A stretch of DNA of 64,000 nt from Sulfuricurvum sp. GTDB lineage: Bacteria; Campylobacterota; Campylobacteria; Campylobacterales; Sulfurimonadaceae. The stretch covers positions 124,001-188,000 of the forward strand of contig JAQTLL010000003.1 in NCBI GenBank assembly GCA_028714915.1. Reading direction: 5' to 3'. Every line of letters begins with the position of its first letter. The first letter of the stretch is position 1. Below are positions 36,852 through 46,388 of this stretch, piece by piece. Under the pieces are notes generated by a model. The model worked only from the letters and a program-made list of their open reading frames with translations, did no database searches and was not told the origin of the DNA. The position numbers were made by a program, and so were the translations under genes.

Positions 36852-39794
36852 GTGACGCTAAAAAAACATTCATCTTCCTTTGTCCGAAATCTCTGGCAAA
36901 CAATCGCCGTTTTAATCCTGTTTGCAATCACATTTAATATCTATGTCTATTCTGAAAAACAGCTTGATCGTGCAAACGAAATGCGCTTACGTTCGTTTGT
37001 ACTCGCGGATGAATTGCGCCAATCTTCGGATGATTTAACACGGATGGTTCGAACCTATATCGTCACTAAAAATCCGCTTTATAAAGAGCATTATCAAGAA
37101 ATTCTCGATATTCGAAATGGGTTAAAAACTCGCCCGATTAACTATCAGAATATTTACTGGGATTTGGTCGGATTAGACAATAAACACCCTCGCCCTTACA
37201 GCAACCAAGCTCTGCCATTGATTGAGATGATGCGTCAAGCAGGATTTACCAAACATGAATTTGACAAACTGACGGAAGCCAAAAATAATTCCGATACATT
37301 AACAGAAACTGAATTTGCTGCAATGAAACTGATCGAATCCAAAGATTCAGAAATACAAATGAGTCGTCAACAACAAAAAGCACTTGAACTTTTACATGAT
37401 GAAGCCTACCATAACGCCAAAGCTTCCATCATGCGCCCTATCGATGAGTTTTACGTCTTGATGAGTCAGCGAACAGCAATGGCTGTACATAATGCCCAAG
37501 TCACTGCATTTGTTTTGCGAATTCTCTTTGTCCTCATAGGACTCTTTTTACTCTTCATGCTTTGGCGTCTCAACAAAACATTGAACGCACTGCTGGGAAG
37601 CAGTGTTGATGACCTTTATACTCACATCAAACATATTGGACAGGGAAATTTTTCAATTCCAATTACGGTGAAGTCAGGCGAAGAAAACAGTATTCTAGGA
37701 TGGCTTGGCGAAACACAATCAACCCTAAAAAATCTCATCACCAGTAATGAGCGGCTTAAACAACTCTATGCCGCCCTTAGCCAATGTAATCAAGCCATCG
37801 TCCGGTGTAAAGACAAAGAAGAACTCTTTCCCATCATTTGCCGTGATGCCGTTATTTTTGGCGGTATGAAAATGGCATCGATTTCCATGCTAAATGAAGA
37901 AAATCAACAAATGGAACTTATCACATTTTATGGTGAGAGTACCGAATATACTAACAAACTTCCTTTATATCGCAACGGTAAAGCAGTGGGCGTCTTTACC
38001 CTCTATGCTCAAGAAATCGATGCCTTTGATAAAGTAGCTCAAAAACTACTCAAAGAGATGGCGATGGACATCAGCTTTGCACTGGAGAGTTTTGAACGTG
38101 ATACTGCCCGAAAAGAGATAGAAACTGCTCTCCAAAAAAGCCAAAAACATCTGCTAACTATTATTGAAAATGAGCCCGAATGTGTCAAGCTGGTGGATTT
38201 AAAGGGGAAGCTTATAGAGATGAATCCTGCCGGATTGAGAATGTTAGAAGTAGATACACTCGAAGAGGCACAACGATATACGCTAGCAAGCTATATCCTC
38301 CCCCAATGGCGAGCTCCTTTTATAGAGCTGTATAAACGTGTGATCAATGGAGAAAATGCCATCTTGGAATTTGAGATACAAGGGCTCAAAGGGACACGTC
38401 GCTGGCTTGAAACCCATGCAGCTCCTCTACGTGACCACAATGGAAATATCACCATGTTACTGGGTATTACGCGAGATACTACACAACGTAAACACAACGA
38501 AGAACAAATCCGTTATTTAGCCAATTACGATTCACTTACCGGATTGCCCAATCGTGCACAACTCGATCTTCAGATCAAAAATTTATTAAGTTTGGCAAAA
38601 CGTAATGATAAAAAAATTACCGTTATGTTCCTCGATCTTGATCATTTCAAAGACATCAATGATACTTTAGGCCACAGTGTCGGTGATACCCTCCTAATCC
38701 AAGCATCTGCCCGACTGCAATCGCTGTTACGTGAGGAAGATATGATCGCACGCTTGGGTGGTGATGAATTTATCATTCTTCTCCCAAACATCCAGATGAA
38801 CGGAGCTACACAAGTAGCTCAAAAACTCTTGGAAATATTTGCCCATCCTTTCCAAATCAAGGAACAGGAACTTAGTATTAGTGCTTCTATCGGAATTGCA
38901 CTGTACCCTAATGACGGAACAGATTTTGAAACACTCTACAAAAATGCCGATACCGCCATGTACCGCGCAAAACATGAAGGGCGTAATGGTTATTGTTTTT
39001 TTACCAATGAGATGCAAGAACATTCAGCCCGAAATCTTGAACTGAGTAATGCATTGCGTCATGCCCTGGAAAAAAACCAATTTCAGCTCCATTATCAACC
39101 TCAAATTTCGTCCAAAGATGGCAAAATCATTGGAGCAGAAGCTCTCTTACGCTGGCATCATCCAGAACATGGAAATATATCTCCTCTCGAGTTTATTCCT
39201 ATTTTGGAAGAGAATGGTCTCATATTACTTATCGGTGAATGGGTTTTGCGTACTGCGGTATCCCAAGCAAAAGAGTGGATGGAACAAGGAAGCCAACCCA
39301 TTATTATGGCAGTCAATATCTCAGCCGTACAATTTCGGCACCTTAGCCTTCCTGACACGGTATCCAGTATTCTTAGAGAGGTGGGGCTGCCTCCCGAATA
39401 TCTGGAACTTGAACTCACCGAGAGTGTAGCGATGCATGATCCTCAAAAAGCCATCGACGTGATGAATAATTTACATGATCGTGGTATACGAATGTCGATA
39501 GATGACTTCGGAACAGGATATTCATCACTAAGCCACCTCAAAAAATTCAAAGTTTACAAGCTCAAAATTGACCAGTCTTTTGTTCGGGACATCACGATAG
39601 ATCAAGAGGATAAAGCTATCGTCAGCGCAATTATCAGTATGTCTAAACGTTTGGGATTACAGACCATTGCGGAGGGGGTTGAAACAGCTGAGCAACTCGA
39701 ATACCTTCAACAAGAAGGATGTGATGAAATACAAGGATTTTTCTATTCCCAACCACTCTCTGCTAGAGAGTTTGAGGCATTTAGAAATACATAA
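36852..39794 (+). CDS. Membrane GGDEF-EAL protein with GAF and PAS domains
   Basis: A 980-residue c-di-GMP enzyme. It has TM helices at about 17-35 and 217-240 enclosing a periplasmic sensor region, then a GAF-like domain (about 320-415), PAS (about 430-545), GGDEF (about 550-715) and EAL (about 725-975). The GGDEF loop is G636-G-D-E-F640 and the EAL motif is E763-A-L in GAEALLRW, with DDFGTGYSSL also intact, so both activities could work. The start is GTG with CAGGAG upstream. The signal is unknown. Confidence 0.92.
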   Translation: MTLKKHSSSFVRNLWQTIAVLILFAITFNIYVYSEKQLDRANEMRLRSFVLADELRQSSDDLTRMVRTYIVTKNPLYKEHYQEILDIRNGLKTRPINYQNIYWDLVGLDNKHPRPYSNQALPLIEMMRQAGFTKHEFDKLTEAKNNSDTLTETEFAAMKLIESKDSEIQMSRQQQKALELLHDEAYHNAKASIMRPIDEFYVLMSQRTAMAVHNAQVTAFVLRILFVLIGLFLLFMLWRLNKTLNALLGSSVDDLYTHIKHIGQGNFSIPITVKSGEENSILGWLGETQSTLKNLITSNERLKQLYAALSQCNQAIVRCKDKEELFPIICRDAVIFGGMKMASISMLNEENQQMELITFYGESTEYTNKLPLYRNGKAVGVFTLYAQEIDAFDKVAQKLLKEMAMDISFALESFERDTARKEIETALQKSQKHLLTIIENEPECVKLVDLKGKLIEMNPAGLRMLEVDTLEEAQRYTLASYILPQWRAPFIELYKRVINGENAILEFEIQGLKGTRRWLETHAAPLRDHNGNITMLLGITRDTTQRKHNEEQIRYLANYDSLTGLPNRAQLDLQIKNLLSLAKRNDKKITVMFLDLDHFKDINDTLGHSVGDTLLIQASARLQSLLREEDMIARLGGDEFIILLPNIQMNGATQVAQKLLEIFAHPFQIKEQELSISASIGIALYPNDGTDFETLYKNADTAMYRAKHEGRNGYCFFTNEMQEHSARNLELSNALRHALEKNQFQLHYQPQISSKDGKIIGAEALLRWHHPEHGNISPLEFIPILEENGLILLIGEWVLRTAVSQAKEWMEQGSQPIIMAVNISAVQFRHLSLPDTVSSILREVGLPPEYLELELTESVAMHDPQKAIDVMNNLHDRGIRMSIDDFGTGYSSLSHLKKFKVYKLKIDQSFVRDITIDQEDKAIVSAIISMSKRLGLQTIAEGVETAEQLEYLQQEGCDEIQGFFYSQPLSAREFEAFRNT

Positions 39795-40001
39795 AACGGA
39801 CTAAGCAGTTTTATAATATTAACTCTCTCTTCTCTAAAAAGGGTAAAAATCTGCTCATCATCCCACGTTTTTTTATAAACCCGATCACTTCCCAAAAAGT
39901 AAATAAAATAAAATGATTAAAAAATAAACAATAATTATCCTATTTTATAGCCTAATACAATGTACACTTCTGAAATAAATAAATCCTAATCAGGAGGATA
40001 C

Positions 40002-41279
40002 ATGAAATTCGGCGATTTAAAAAAAGAGGGGCACTGGCCAACACTGTTTGCAGCTTTCTTGTATTTTGATTTTAGTTTTATGATGTGGACGATGCTGGGA
40101 CCGCTTGCAACCGAGATTGGGGAGAGTCTCTCAATCCGTGGGTTTACTATGAGTGATGCACAGCAGGCAACACTGCTTGCAGTTCCGGTACTGGCAGGAG
40201 CATTGCTGCGTATTGTACTAGGTATCTTTGTTGATAAGTTCGGAGCTAAAAAAACTGCTCTCGTTTCTCAGCTCATTGTCATTGCAACACTTTTTTTAGC
40301 CTATATCAGTGCTGATACTATTACCTACAATCAGCTTCTTATTGTTGCATTGGGTCTTGGTTTTGCGGGTGCATCATTTGCTGTAGCCCTTCCGCAAGCC
40401 GGTCAATGGTATCCGCCGCGTCTTCAGGGAACGGTTCTAGGGATTGCAGGTGCCGGAAACATCGGTGTCGTTATTGATTTTTTGTTTGCCCCTAAAATTG
40501 CAGAACTTTGGGGATGGGCATCGGTCTTTTTGGTCGGCGGACTCTTGTCGAGTGTTGTATTGGCAGCCTATATACTTATGGCAAAAGATGCACCTGTGAG
40601 TGTCTACAAGCCTAATCCTAAAAAATTAGCAGACTATATGAAACTCATGCGAGACAAAGACACATGGTGGTTTAATCTCTTTTATGCCGTCTCTTTCGGC
40701 GGATTTATCGGATTTGCGAACTACATGAAAGTCTATTTGATGAACACCTACCAAGCCGATATGTCTGCCTTTGGAATTGATGTAATGAATGAGGAAAATG
40801 TCAAAGTTATCGCCGGATATTTTGGAGCGCTTTGTATTTTTGCAGGGGCAATGCTTCGTCCGGTTGGCGGTGCAGTTGCTGATAAAATGGGGGGAATCAA
40901 ATCACTTTACATCTTTTTTGGTATGATTGTCGTGCTCTCTCTTATCAGTGCCTTTATCAAGCTTCCGTTTTGGGCAGCGATTGTGGTGATGTTTCTTATC
41001 ATGGCAAACCTCGGAATGGCGAACGGTTCGGTGTTTCAGCTTGTTCCGCAACGTTTTGGTAAAGACATCGGCGTTATGACAGGGCTTATCGGTGCGGCAG
41101 GCGGTTTGGGCGGTACAGCTCTTATCAAAACATTCGGATGGTCTCAAGGGGCATTCGAGGGATACACGGCTGGATTTTTGATCTTCGGTGTAATGGTTCT
41201 TATCGCTATGAGCGGTATCAGTCTGGTTAAAACGCGTTGGAGAACAACGTGGGGCGCAGTTTCAGGAGCGAAAATATAA
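40002..41279 (+). CDS. narK: NarK/NasA-type nitrate/nitrite MFS transporter
   Basis: A 425-residue 12-helix MFS protein. Family marks are the FFxFFDF-like FAAFLYFDFSFMMW start, the nitrate signatures GAGNIGVVIDF and GAAGGLGG, and GALLRIVLGIFVDKFGAKK. It imports nitrate or exchanges nitrate and nitrite across the inner membrane. Beside assimilation genes, uptake for assimilation is likely. AGGAGG precedes the ATG; a TACAAT at 39956-39961 is a candidate -10. The next gene begins on the base after its stop, so the two are coupled. Confidence 0.92.
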   Translation: MKFGDLKKEGHWPTLFAAFLYFDFSFMMWTMLGPLATEIGESLSIRGFTMSDAQQATLLAVPVLAGALLRIVLGIFVDKFGAKKTALVSQLIVIATLFLAYISADTITYNQLLIVALGLGFAGASFAVALPQAGQWYPPRLQGTVLGIAGAGNIGVVIDFLFAPKIAELWGWASVFLVGGLLSSVVLAAYILMAKDAPVSVYKPNPKKLADYMKLMRDKDTWWFNLFYAVSFGGFIGFANYMKVYLMNTYQADMSAFGIDVMNEENVKVIAGYFGALCIFAGAMLRPVGGAVADKMGGIKSLYIFFGMIVVLSLISAFIKLPFWAAIVVMFLIMANLGMANGSVFQLVPQRFGKDIGVMTGLIGAAGGLGGTALIKTFGWSQGAFEGYTAGFLIFGVMVLIAMSGISLVKTRWRTTWGAVSGAKI

Positions 41280-42920
41280 ATGTTACAACTCCAATCTTCC
41301 GAGTTCATCCTTCCTAAACCTGATTGTGTGGGGGATGACGCATGTGCTTTTAGCATTATCGACAATACCTTATTTGTCAGCGTTTTATGTGATGGAGTCG
41401 GAAGTGCGAAGCGTGGCGGAAGTGCAGCGCGCCAATGCGTTAAATTTTTTATTGACCAATTTAAAACCCGTCCAAAAGCGTGGGATATTCCCAAAACAAT
41501 GGAAGTTTTCACCCGTCATATCAACAACCTTCTTTTCAAAGAATCGATGTCTCAGTACGAAAAGATTGAGCTTCTCACCACCCTTGCCTTAGCCGTTATC
41601 GAAGGGGAAACACTTTATACCCTCAATCTCGGCGATTCACGTATTTATCTTCTCTCACCAGAAGGAGAATTTCGACAACTAAGCCATGACCATACTATGG
41701 ACGATGAGTATATGTCCCATGTACTTACTCAAGCATGCGGACTTTCTGAAAATATTGATGTTCCGATTCTCTCCACCCACATAGCGGTTGGGGACACCCT
41801 CATACTTTGCAGTGATGGCGTTTATAATCTCATAGGCAAGGACTCTTTTTCGCAACTTCTCCAAAAAGGGTTAGGGGCAAAAAGTATCATTACTCACGTC
41901 TCTGGAAACACTCTCCAAAAAGATCGTGATGATATGAGTTTACAAATTTTCCGTATTGAAGCACTCGATCCTCTCCATGCCCTCAAAAATACGCCCCTCC
42001 CTATTCCCGAAACTCTCTTTGAGGGTCAAATTATTGATGGTTATACCCTCCTCTCTCCCTTGATGGAACACCGCCGTATTTGGAAAGTCTCTAAAAATAA
42101 TGAACAGTTTGTGATGAAATTTCCAATGACCTGCGATGATCCTCAAGCCCTTGATGAGTTTGTCCGAGAAGCATGGTACGCCAAACAAGTAACCCACAAA
42201 GCATTCGGTCACGCATGGGTTCCGGAAGGACGAACCGTGCGTTACTATATGATGGAACTTGTCGAGGGGATAAATCTGCGCGATTATCTCAAAAATCGTA
42301 CCATCTCTATCGATACCGCTATCGAGCTGGGGAAATTTTTGCACAAAGCCGAAGCCCATCTCCTCCATTTGGGACTGGTTCACGGAGACATCAAACCTGA
42401 AAATATCATTGTTACCAAAAAAGTGGGTGAGGCAGGGGTCACTTTCAAAATGGTCGATTTTGGCTCTATTGTCGAAATTTTTTCTCTCAACTCCCGTGCT
42501 GGAACCCCAAGCTACCTCGCACCTGAGCGTTTTACGGGAGGAATTATCAACGAATCAAGTGAACTGTTTTCCATCGGAGTAACGTTATACTGGGCACTTA
42601 CGGGTGTTATGCCTTACGGTGAAATCGAGCCGTTCCAAACACCTGCGTTTAAAATACCAAAACGCCCTATTAAGCTCAACAAAAATATCCCGGTGTGGCT
42701 TGATTCCATCATTATGCACGCCATTTCACTAGATTCCAATGAACGTTACTCCCACTACTCAGAGTTTTTTTATGAGCTCAAATCACCTGAAAAAGTAAAA
42801 CCCTATTTTTCCAAAGGAATACCGCTGATAGAACGTTCTCCAGTTACGTTTTACAAAGTCGGTTTTCTAATAATGCTTATTCTTGAAGTCATCACATTCA
42901 TACTGTATATCTCAAAATAG
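41280..42920 (+). CDS. Bifunctional PP2C phosphatase / Ser-Thr protein kinase with C-terminal TM helix
   Basis: A 546-residue fusion. Residues 1-230 are a PP2C phosphatase (LCDGVGSAKRGG, NLGDSRIYLL, LILCSDGVYNL, KDRDDMSL). Residues 250-490 are a protein kinase with K280 as the ATP lysine, H368-G-D370 in LVHGDIKPENI, D393-F-G395 and YLAPERF. A single TM helix (about 523-543) ends the protein, so it is tail-anchored with catalytic domains in the cytoplasm. Genes of this kind sit by nitrate transporter genes in other proteobacteria, for example Pseudomonas. A regulatory role in nitrate uptake is inferred. Confidence 0.9.
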   Translation: MLQLQSSEFILPKPDCVGDDACAFSIIDNTLFVSVLCDGVGSAKRGGSAARQCVKFFIDQFKTRPKAWDIPKTMEVFTRHINNLLFKESMSQYEKIELLTTLALAVIEGETLYTLNLGDSRIYLLSPEGEFRQLSHDHTMDDEYMSHVLTQACGLSENIDVPILSTHIAVGDTLILCSDGVYNLIGKDSFSQLLQKGLGAKSIITHVSGNTLQKDRDDMSLQIFRIEALDPLHALKNTPLPIPETLFEGQIIDGYTLLSPLMEHRRIWKVSKNNEQFVMKFPMTCDDPQALDEFVREAWYAKQVTHKAFGHAWVPEGRTVRYYMMELVEGINLRDYLKNRTISIDTAIELGKFLHKAEAHLLHLGLVHGDIKPENIIVTKKVGEAGVTFKMVDFGSIVEIFSLNSRAGTPSYLAPERFTGGIINESSELFSIGVTLYWALTGVMPYGEIEPFQTPAFKIPKRPIKLNKNIPVWLDSIIMHAISLDSNERYSHYSEFFYELKSPEKVKPYFSKGIPLIERSPVTFYKVGFLIMLILEVITFILYISK

Positions 42921-42951
42921 CTCACTTATGCTGTTTTAATTTCCTATAGCT

Positions 42952-42957
42952 TATAAT
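42952..42957 (+). promoter_or_regulatory. -10 box (TATAAT) giving a leaderless mRNA for the receiver-like gene
   Basis: TATAAT ends six bases before the ATG at 42964, where transcription would normally start. There is no purine-rich ribosome site between them. Confidence 0.4.
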
Positions 42958-42963
42958 TCCATT

Positions 42964-43371
42964 ATGAAAATATTAATGATAGATCATTCCGGCCTACAAA
43001 TTCAAACCCGAAAAATGCTTATTGAAGAAGGTGTAAACTGTACAATTGATGTTGCCCTTAACTCAGAAGAGGTGCGCAATGTTTTTCATAAAGGGGACTA
43101 TGATTTGGTAATTCTCGATCATACGACGCAAAGCTGCCAAGAATGTACTCACTATATTTTAGAGCTTGATCCTCTGCAAGCTATATTGGTTGTCAGTGAC
43201 GCCGTTGAGTGTATCATTCCACGGTGTGAGGATTGTGTCAATTACCATCACGCTCGCAGATTAAGCAATCCGACATCAATCAAAAATATTATTCGAATGA
43301 TAACCGGATTCAAAGATTACCACTGCGATCATTATGATCCCTCTACCAATACTCTCACTCCCGAAGAGTAA
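42964..43371 (+). CDS. Cysteine-rich receiver-like protein
   Basis: A 135-residue protein with the fold pattern of a response-regulator receiver: hydrophobic MKILMID, then YDLVILD, then AILVVSD. D7, the phospho-acceptor candidate D52 and switch residue S78 are kept, but one acidic-pocket residue is H8 and the usual late lysine is not in place. Seven cysteines are present, including C58-x2-C61 and C83-x4-C88-x2-C91, with histidines near 95 and 120, so metal binding or redox sensing is possible. A TATAAT (42952-42957) lies six bases before ATG and no ribosome site is seen. It overlaps the tex end by 17 bp. Confidence 0.7.
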   Translation: MKILMIDHSGLQIQTRKMLIEEGVNCTIDVALNSEEVRNVFHKGDYDLVILDHTTQSCQECTHYILELDPLQAILVVSDAVECIIPRCEDCVNYHHARRLSNPTSIKNIIRMITGFKDYHCDHYDPSTNTLTPEE

Positions 43372-45466
43372 GCGATACTTTCCCTTTTAAAAGATCCACT
43401 TCAACTACGCGAATGTGACTTAACTGCTGATTGACACTCAACACCTCCAACGGATGGGCTATCCGTTTTTCTGACATCTGGGAAATATGAATCAACCCAT
43501 CATTTTTGAGACCAATATCGACAAACGCTCCGAAATCGGCAATGTTTCGGACAACGCCGGATACGATAGAACCTTCTTTGAGCTCTTTAATGTCGGTGAG
43601 CCCTTCACGAAACATGATCGGCGGCAACACTTCACGAGGGTCGAATCCCGGTTTTTTGAGTTCGGTGAGTATGTCTTGAAGTGTTGTTTCTCCGATACTA
43701 AGTGTTAACGCGATTTGAGGTATTTGCTCTTTCGTAATGACACCAATATCGTACTGCGCCGTAAGTTCTTGCGCCGCACCGTAACTTTCAGGATGAACTC
43801 CCGTATTATCCAGAATACTTTTACCCTCACGTATCCGAAAGAACCCTGCGCACTGTTCATACGCTTTTGCTCCCAGACCTTTGACCTTTAACAGTTCTTG
43901 CTTACTCTTAAATGACCCCTTGCTCTCACGGTGTTCTATAATTGTACGGGCAAGCTTTGTTCCCACCCCTGCCACATACGACAGCAGTGATACCGATGCG
44001 CTATTAGGGTCAACACCGATACGATTTACCAAATCTTCGGTCACTTCCCCCAGTTTTTTTTCTAAAAGCTTTTGGTCGACATCGTGCTGATATTGACCAA
44101 CTCCTAGCGATTTTGGATCAATTTTGACCAGTGCCGCCATCGGATCACGAAGGCGCTGTGCAATGGATATTGCCCCTCGGATAGTAACATCGAGCTGTGG
44201 ATATTCTTCTTGGGCAATTTTGGATGCCGAATAGACCGATGCCCCTGCTTCAGAGACAACCGTATACGAAAGATTTAGAGCCTCTTCTTGATTGAGTCGG
44301 GCAAAAAATTCCTGCGTCTCGCGCGATGCCGTACCATTGCCGATTGCTACACCGGTGATGTTGTATTTTTTTACCAGCTCTTTAACCACCTTTGCCGAAG
44401 CCGTATAATCGTTGAGCGGCTGCGTCGGATAAATCACGGCATGAGCGAGATACATCCCGTGCTCATCGACTACTGCAAGTTTACACCCCGTACGGTACGC
44501 TGGATCCACCCCCAGAATCACCCGCTTGGTAACGGGAGGAGTGTTGAGCAGTTGAGAAAGATTTTTACCAAACGTGTTAATGGCTTGAATATCGGAACGC
44601 TCTTTTACAGTGCTGTGAATCTCGCGCTCCAATGAAGGGAACAACAATCGTTTAAATCCATCCAAATACGCTTCGAGCAGTATCTCTTTACTTCCGTTAG
44701 CGTGTCTAGGGATGCGGTATTGTTTGATAGAATTTTCAACGCGTTCCATATCGTATGAGATTTTAACAATTAGCTCTTTTTCAGTGACACCGCGCATTAA
44801 GGCTAAATAACGGTGGGAAGGGATAGAATATATACGCTCTGCTTTTCCTGCCAATTTGGCAAACAATCCCTCTTCTTTCAGCATTTTTGTCCCTTTTATC
44901 TCAAAGGTGGAATACTCAAGAAGCTGTTTTCTCCAATGATCCCTCTCTTTTGGGTCATCACTGTAACGCTCGGCTAGAATGTCTTTTGCCCCCTGCACTG
45001 CCTCATCAACACTTTTGAGGGAACCTTTGACAAACTCCTGTGCTCTCTTTTTAAATTCAGCAAGTTCAAGCCGACCGCTTTGCAAAATATCCGCCAACGG
45101 TTCCAATCCTGCAGTAATTGCCGATGCCGCACGGGTATTTTTCTTCTCCTTGAACGGACGATAGATGTCTTCTAGCACTTGCAGAGTTTGGGCAGCATCG
45201 ATAAGAGTCCGAAGTTCAGAACTCAACGTACTGCGCTCTTGTATCAGACGACGAATCTCCTCTTTGCGCTCCAACAGTTTTTTAGAATAAGTGTAGATAG
45301 TTTCAAATTCCCGCAACTGTTCATCCGTAGCACCCCCCGTCATCTCTTTACGGTATCGGGCAATAAAAGGGATGGTTGACCCCTCTTCTAAGAGTTTTAA
45401 AATAGACTCAATATTGTTTTTAGAGATACTTGTTTTTTGGGTGAGGAGATTGATTAGTTGGGTCAT
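43355..45466 (-). CDS. tex: Tex family RNA-binding transcription accessory protein
   Basis: A 703-residue Tex protein: N-terminal helical domain (FIARYRKEMTGGATDEQLREFE), YqgF-like RNase H-fold (about 310-440, ILGVDPAYRTGCKLAVVDE), helix-hairpin-helix region (about 480-560, LLKVKGLGAKAYEQCAGFFR) and a C-terminal S1 domain (about 625-700). It binds nucleic acid and affects transcription; the precise role varies between species. Its start overlaps the Bro-N gene stop (ATGA). Confidence 0.95.
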   Translation of the reverse strand: MTQLINLLTQKTSISKNNIESILKLLEEGSTIPFIARYRKEMTGGATDEQLREFETIYTYSKKLLERKEEIRRLIQERSTLSSELRTLIDAAQTLQVLEDIYRPFKEKKNTRAASAITAGLEPLADILQSGRLELAEFKKRAQEFVKGSLKSVDEAVQGAKDILAERYSDDPKERDHWRKQLLEYSTFEIKGTKMLKEEGLFAKLAGKAERIYSIPSHRYLALMRGVTEKELIVKISYDMERVENSIKQYRIPRHANGSKEILLEAYLDGFKRLLFPSLEREIHSTVKERSDIQAINTFGKNLSQLLNTPPVTKRVILGVDPAYRTGCKLAVVDEHGMYLAHAVIYPTQPLNDYTASAKVVKELVKKYNITGVAIGNGTASRETQEFFARLNQEEALNLSYTVVSEAGASVYSASKIAQEEYPQLDVTIRGAISIAQRLRDPMAALVKIDPKSLGVGQYQHDVDQKLLEKKLGEVTEDLVNRIGVDPNSASVSLLSYVAGVGTKLARTIIEHRESKGSFKSKQELLKVKGLGAKAYEQCAGFFRIREGKSILDNTGVHPESYGAAQELTAQYDIGVITKEQIPQIALTLSIGETTLQDILTELKKPGFDPREVLPPIMFREGLTDIKELKEGSIVSGVVRNIADFGAFVDIGLKNDGLIHISQMSEKRIAHPLEVLSVNQQLSHIRVVEVDLLKGKVSLTLRE

Positions 45467-46305
45467 ATCTTGGGCTTCTTTTGATTTTTTAATTCCAACG
45501 AACTTTTTGCATTCAAGCTCGTTACTACCTTTTTACCCGTTTGGGCTTCCAGCTCTGTTCGTGCTACTTTGGCAACATTTCCGCCTTGCTGCGCAACTTT
45601 TCTACTTTCTTCAAAATCTTTTGGGTTTAGAGCTTGCGAAATATCTTTGGTGGACGCTTCGGCAAGCATATTTAAAATAAGCTCCGTATTAGTCATATTG
45701 TCTCGCAAATTTTCTTTTTTTAACCCTTTTAGGATTTTATACTCTTTGGTGGTTTTATCTGCCCATGTTTTGGTGATGATGTCGGTGAGTGTCGCGAACT
45801 GTAATCCCTCACTCACTCCTTTGCTTTTCCACTCATCGGTAAGTTCTTTGCGGATTTCGATACTTTTGAGGCGTTGGTTAATCCAGTTTTCACTGTATCC
45901 CAACTGTAAATATTGTTCTAAAGCTCTATCAATCGTAAGCTCTGGATCTTGCATTTCGTCCAATCGCTCCGACGCTATTTTCGCCAACCAGAGTTTAAAA
46001 GGCTCTGCTTTTGGGGAGGGAATAGACTGTATGAGCCTAAAAAGTTGTTCGGTATCGGCAACGTCGGTTTTATAAAACTTCCCATCAGATGATTTCATTT
46101 TCAGTTGTACGATATTTTCGTACGACTGACTTCCTTCTTTTGCCAACTTCTTTTTTAAATCAGACCAATATCTTTTCGGTACTGTACTTTCGGTCAATAC
46201 CTCAATAACATCAATGATAGATATGTACCACTTTTCGCTAGTTTCATCCCAAAGCGTCCGTACTTTTTTGTCTTCAAATATTTGAATAGCGTCGTGTTGT
46301 TTCAT
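45463..46305 (-). CDS. Bro-N / DinD-like antirepressor-type protein
   Basis: About 280 residues. The N-terminal Bro-N-like domain (about 1-110, IFEDKKVRTLWDETSEKWY and VIEVLTESTVPKRYWSDLKKKL) resembles phage antirepressors and DinD, the DNA-damage-inducible protein that affects RecA. The C-terminal part is helical and lysine-rich (about 150-280). I start at the ATG at 46305 with AGAGG nine bases upstream; a TTG at 46314 is an alternative. It is translationally coupled to tex. There are no phage genes nearby, so it appears domesticated. Confidence 0.8.
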   Translation of the reverse strand: MKQHDAIQIFEDKKVRTLWDETSEKWYISIIDVIEVLTESTVPKRYWSDLKKKLAKEGSQSYENIVQLKMKSSDGKFYKTDVADTEQLFRLIQSIPSPKAEPFKLWLAKIASERLDEMQDPELTIDRALEQYLQLGYSENWINQRLKSIEIRKELTDEWKSKGVSEGLQFATLTDIITKTWADKTTKEYKILKGLKKENLRDNMTNTELILNMLAEASTKDISQALNPKDFEESRKVAQQGGNVAKVARTELEAQTGKKVVTSLNAKSSLELKNQKKPKI

Positions 46306-46388
46306 CTCCAGCAACCTCTCAATTTGTTATGCCCATTTTATCCCATTCACACCAAGAGAGGGGGAAAATATGTCCAATTGTCATAAAA

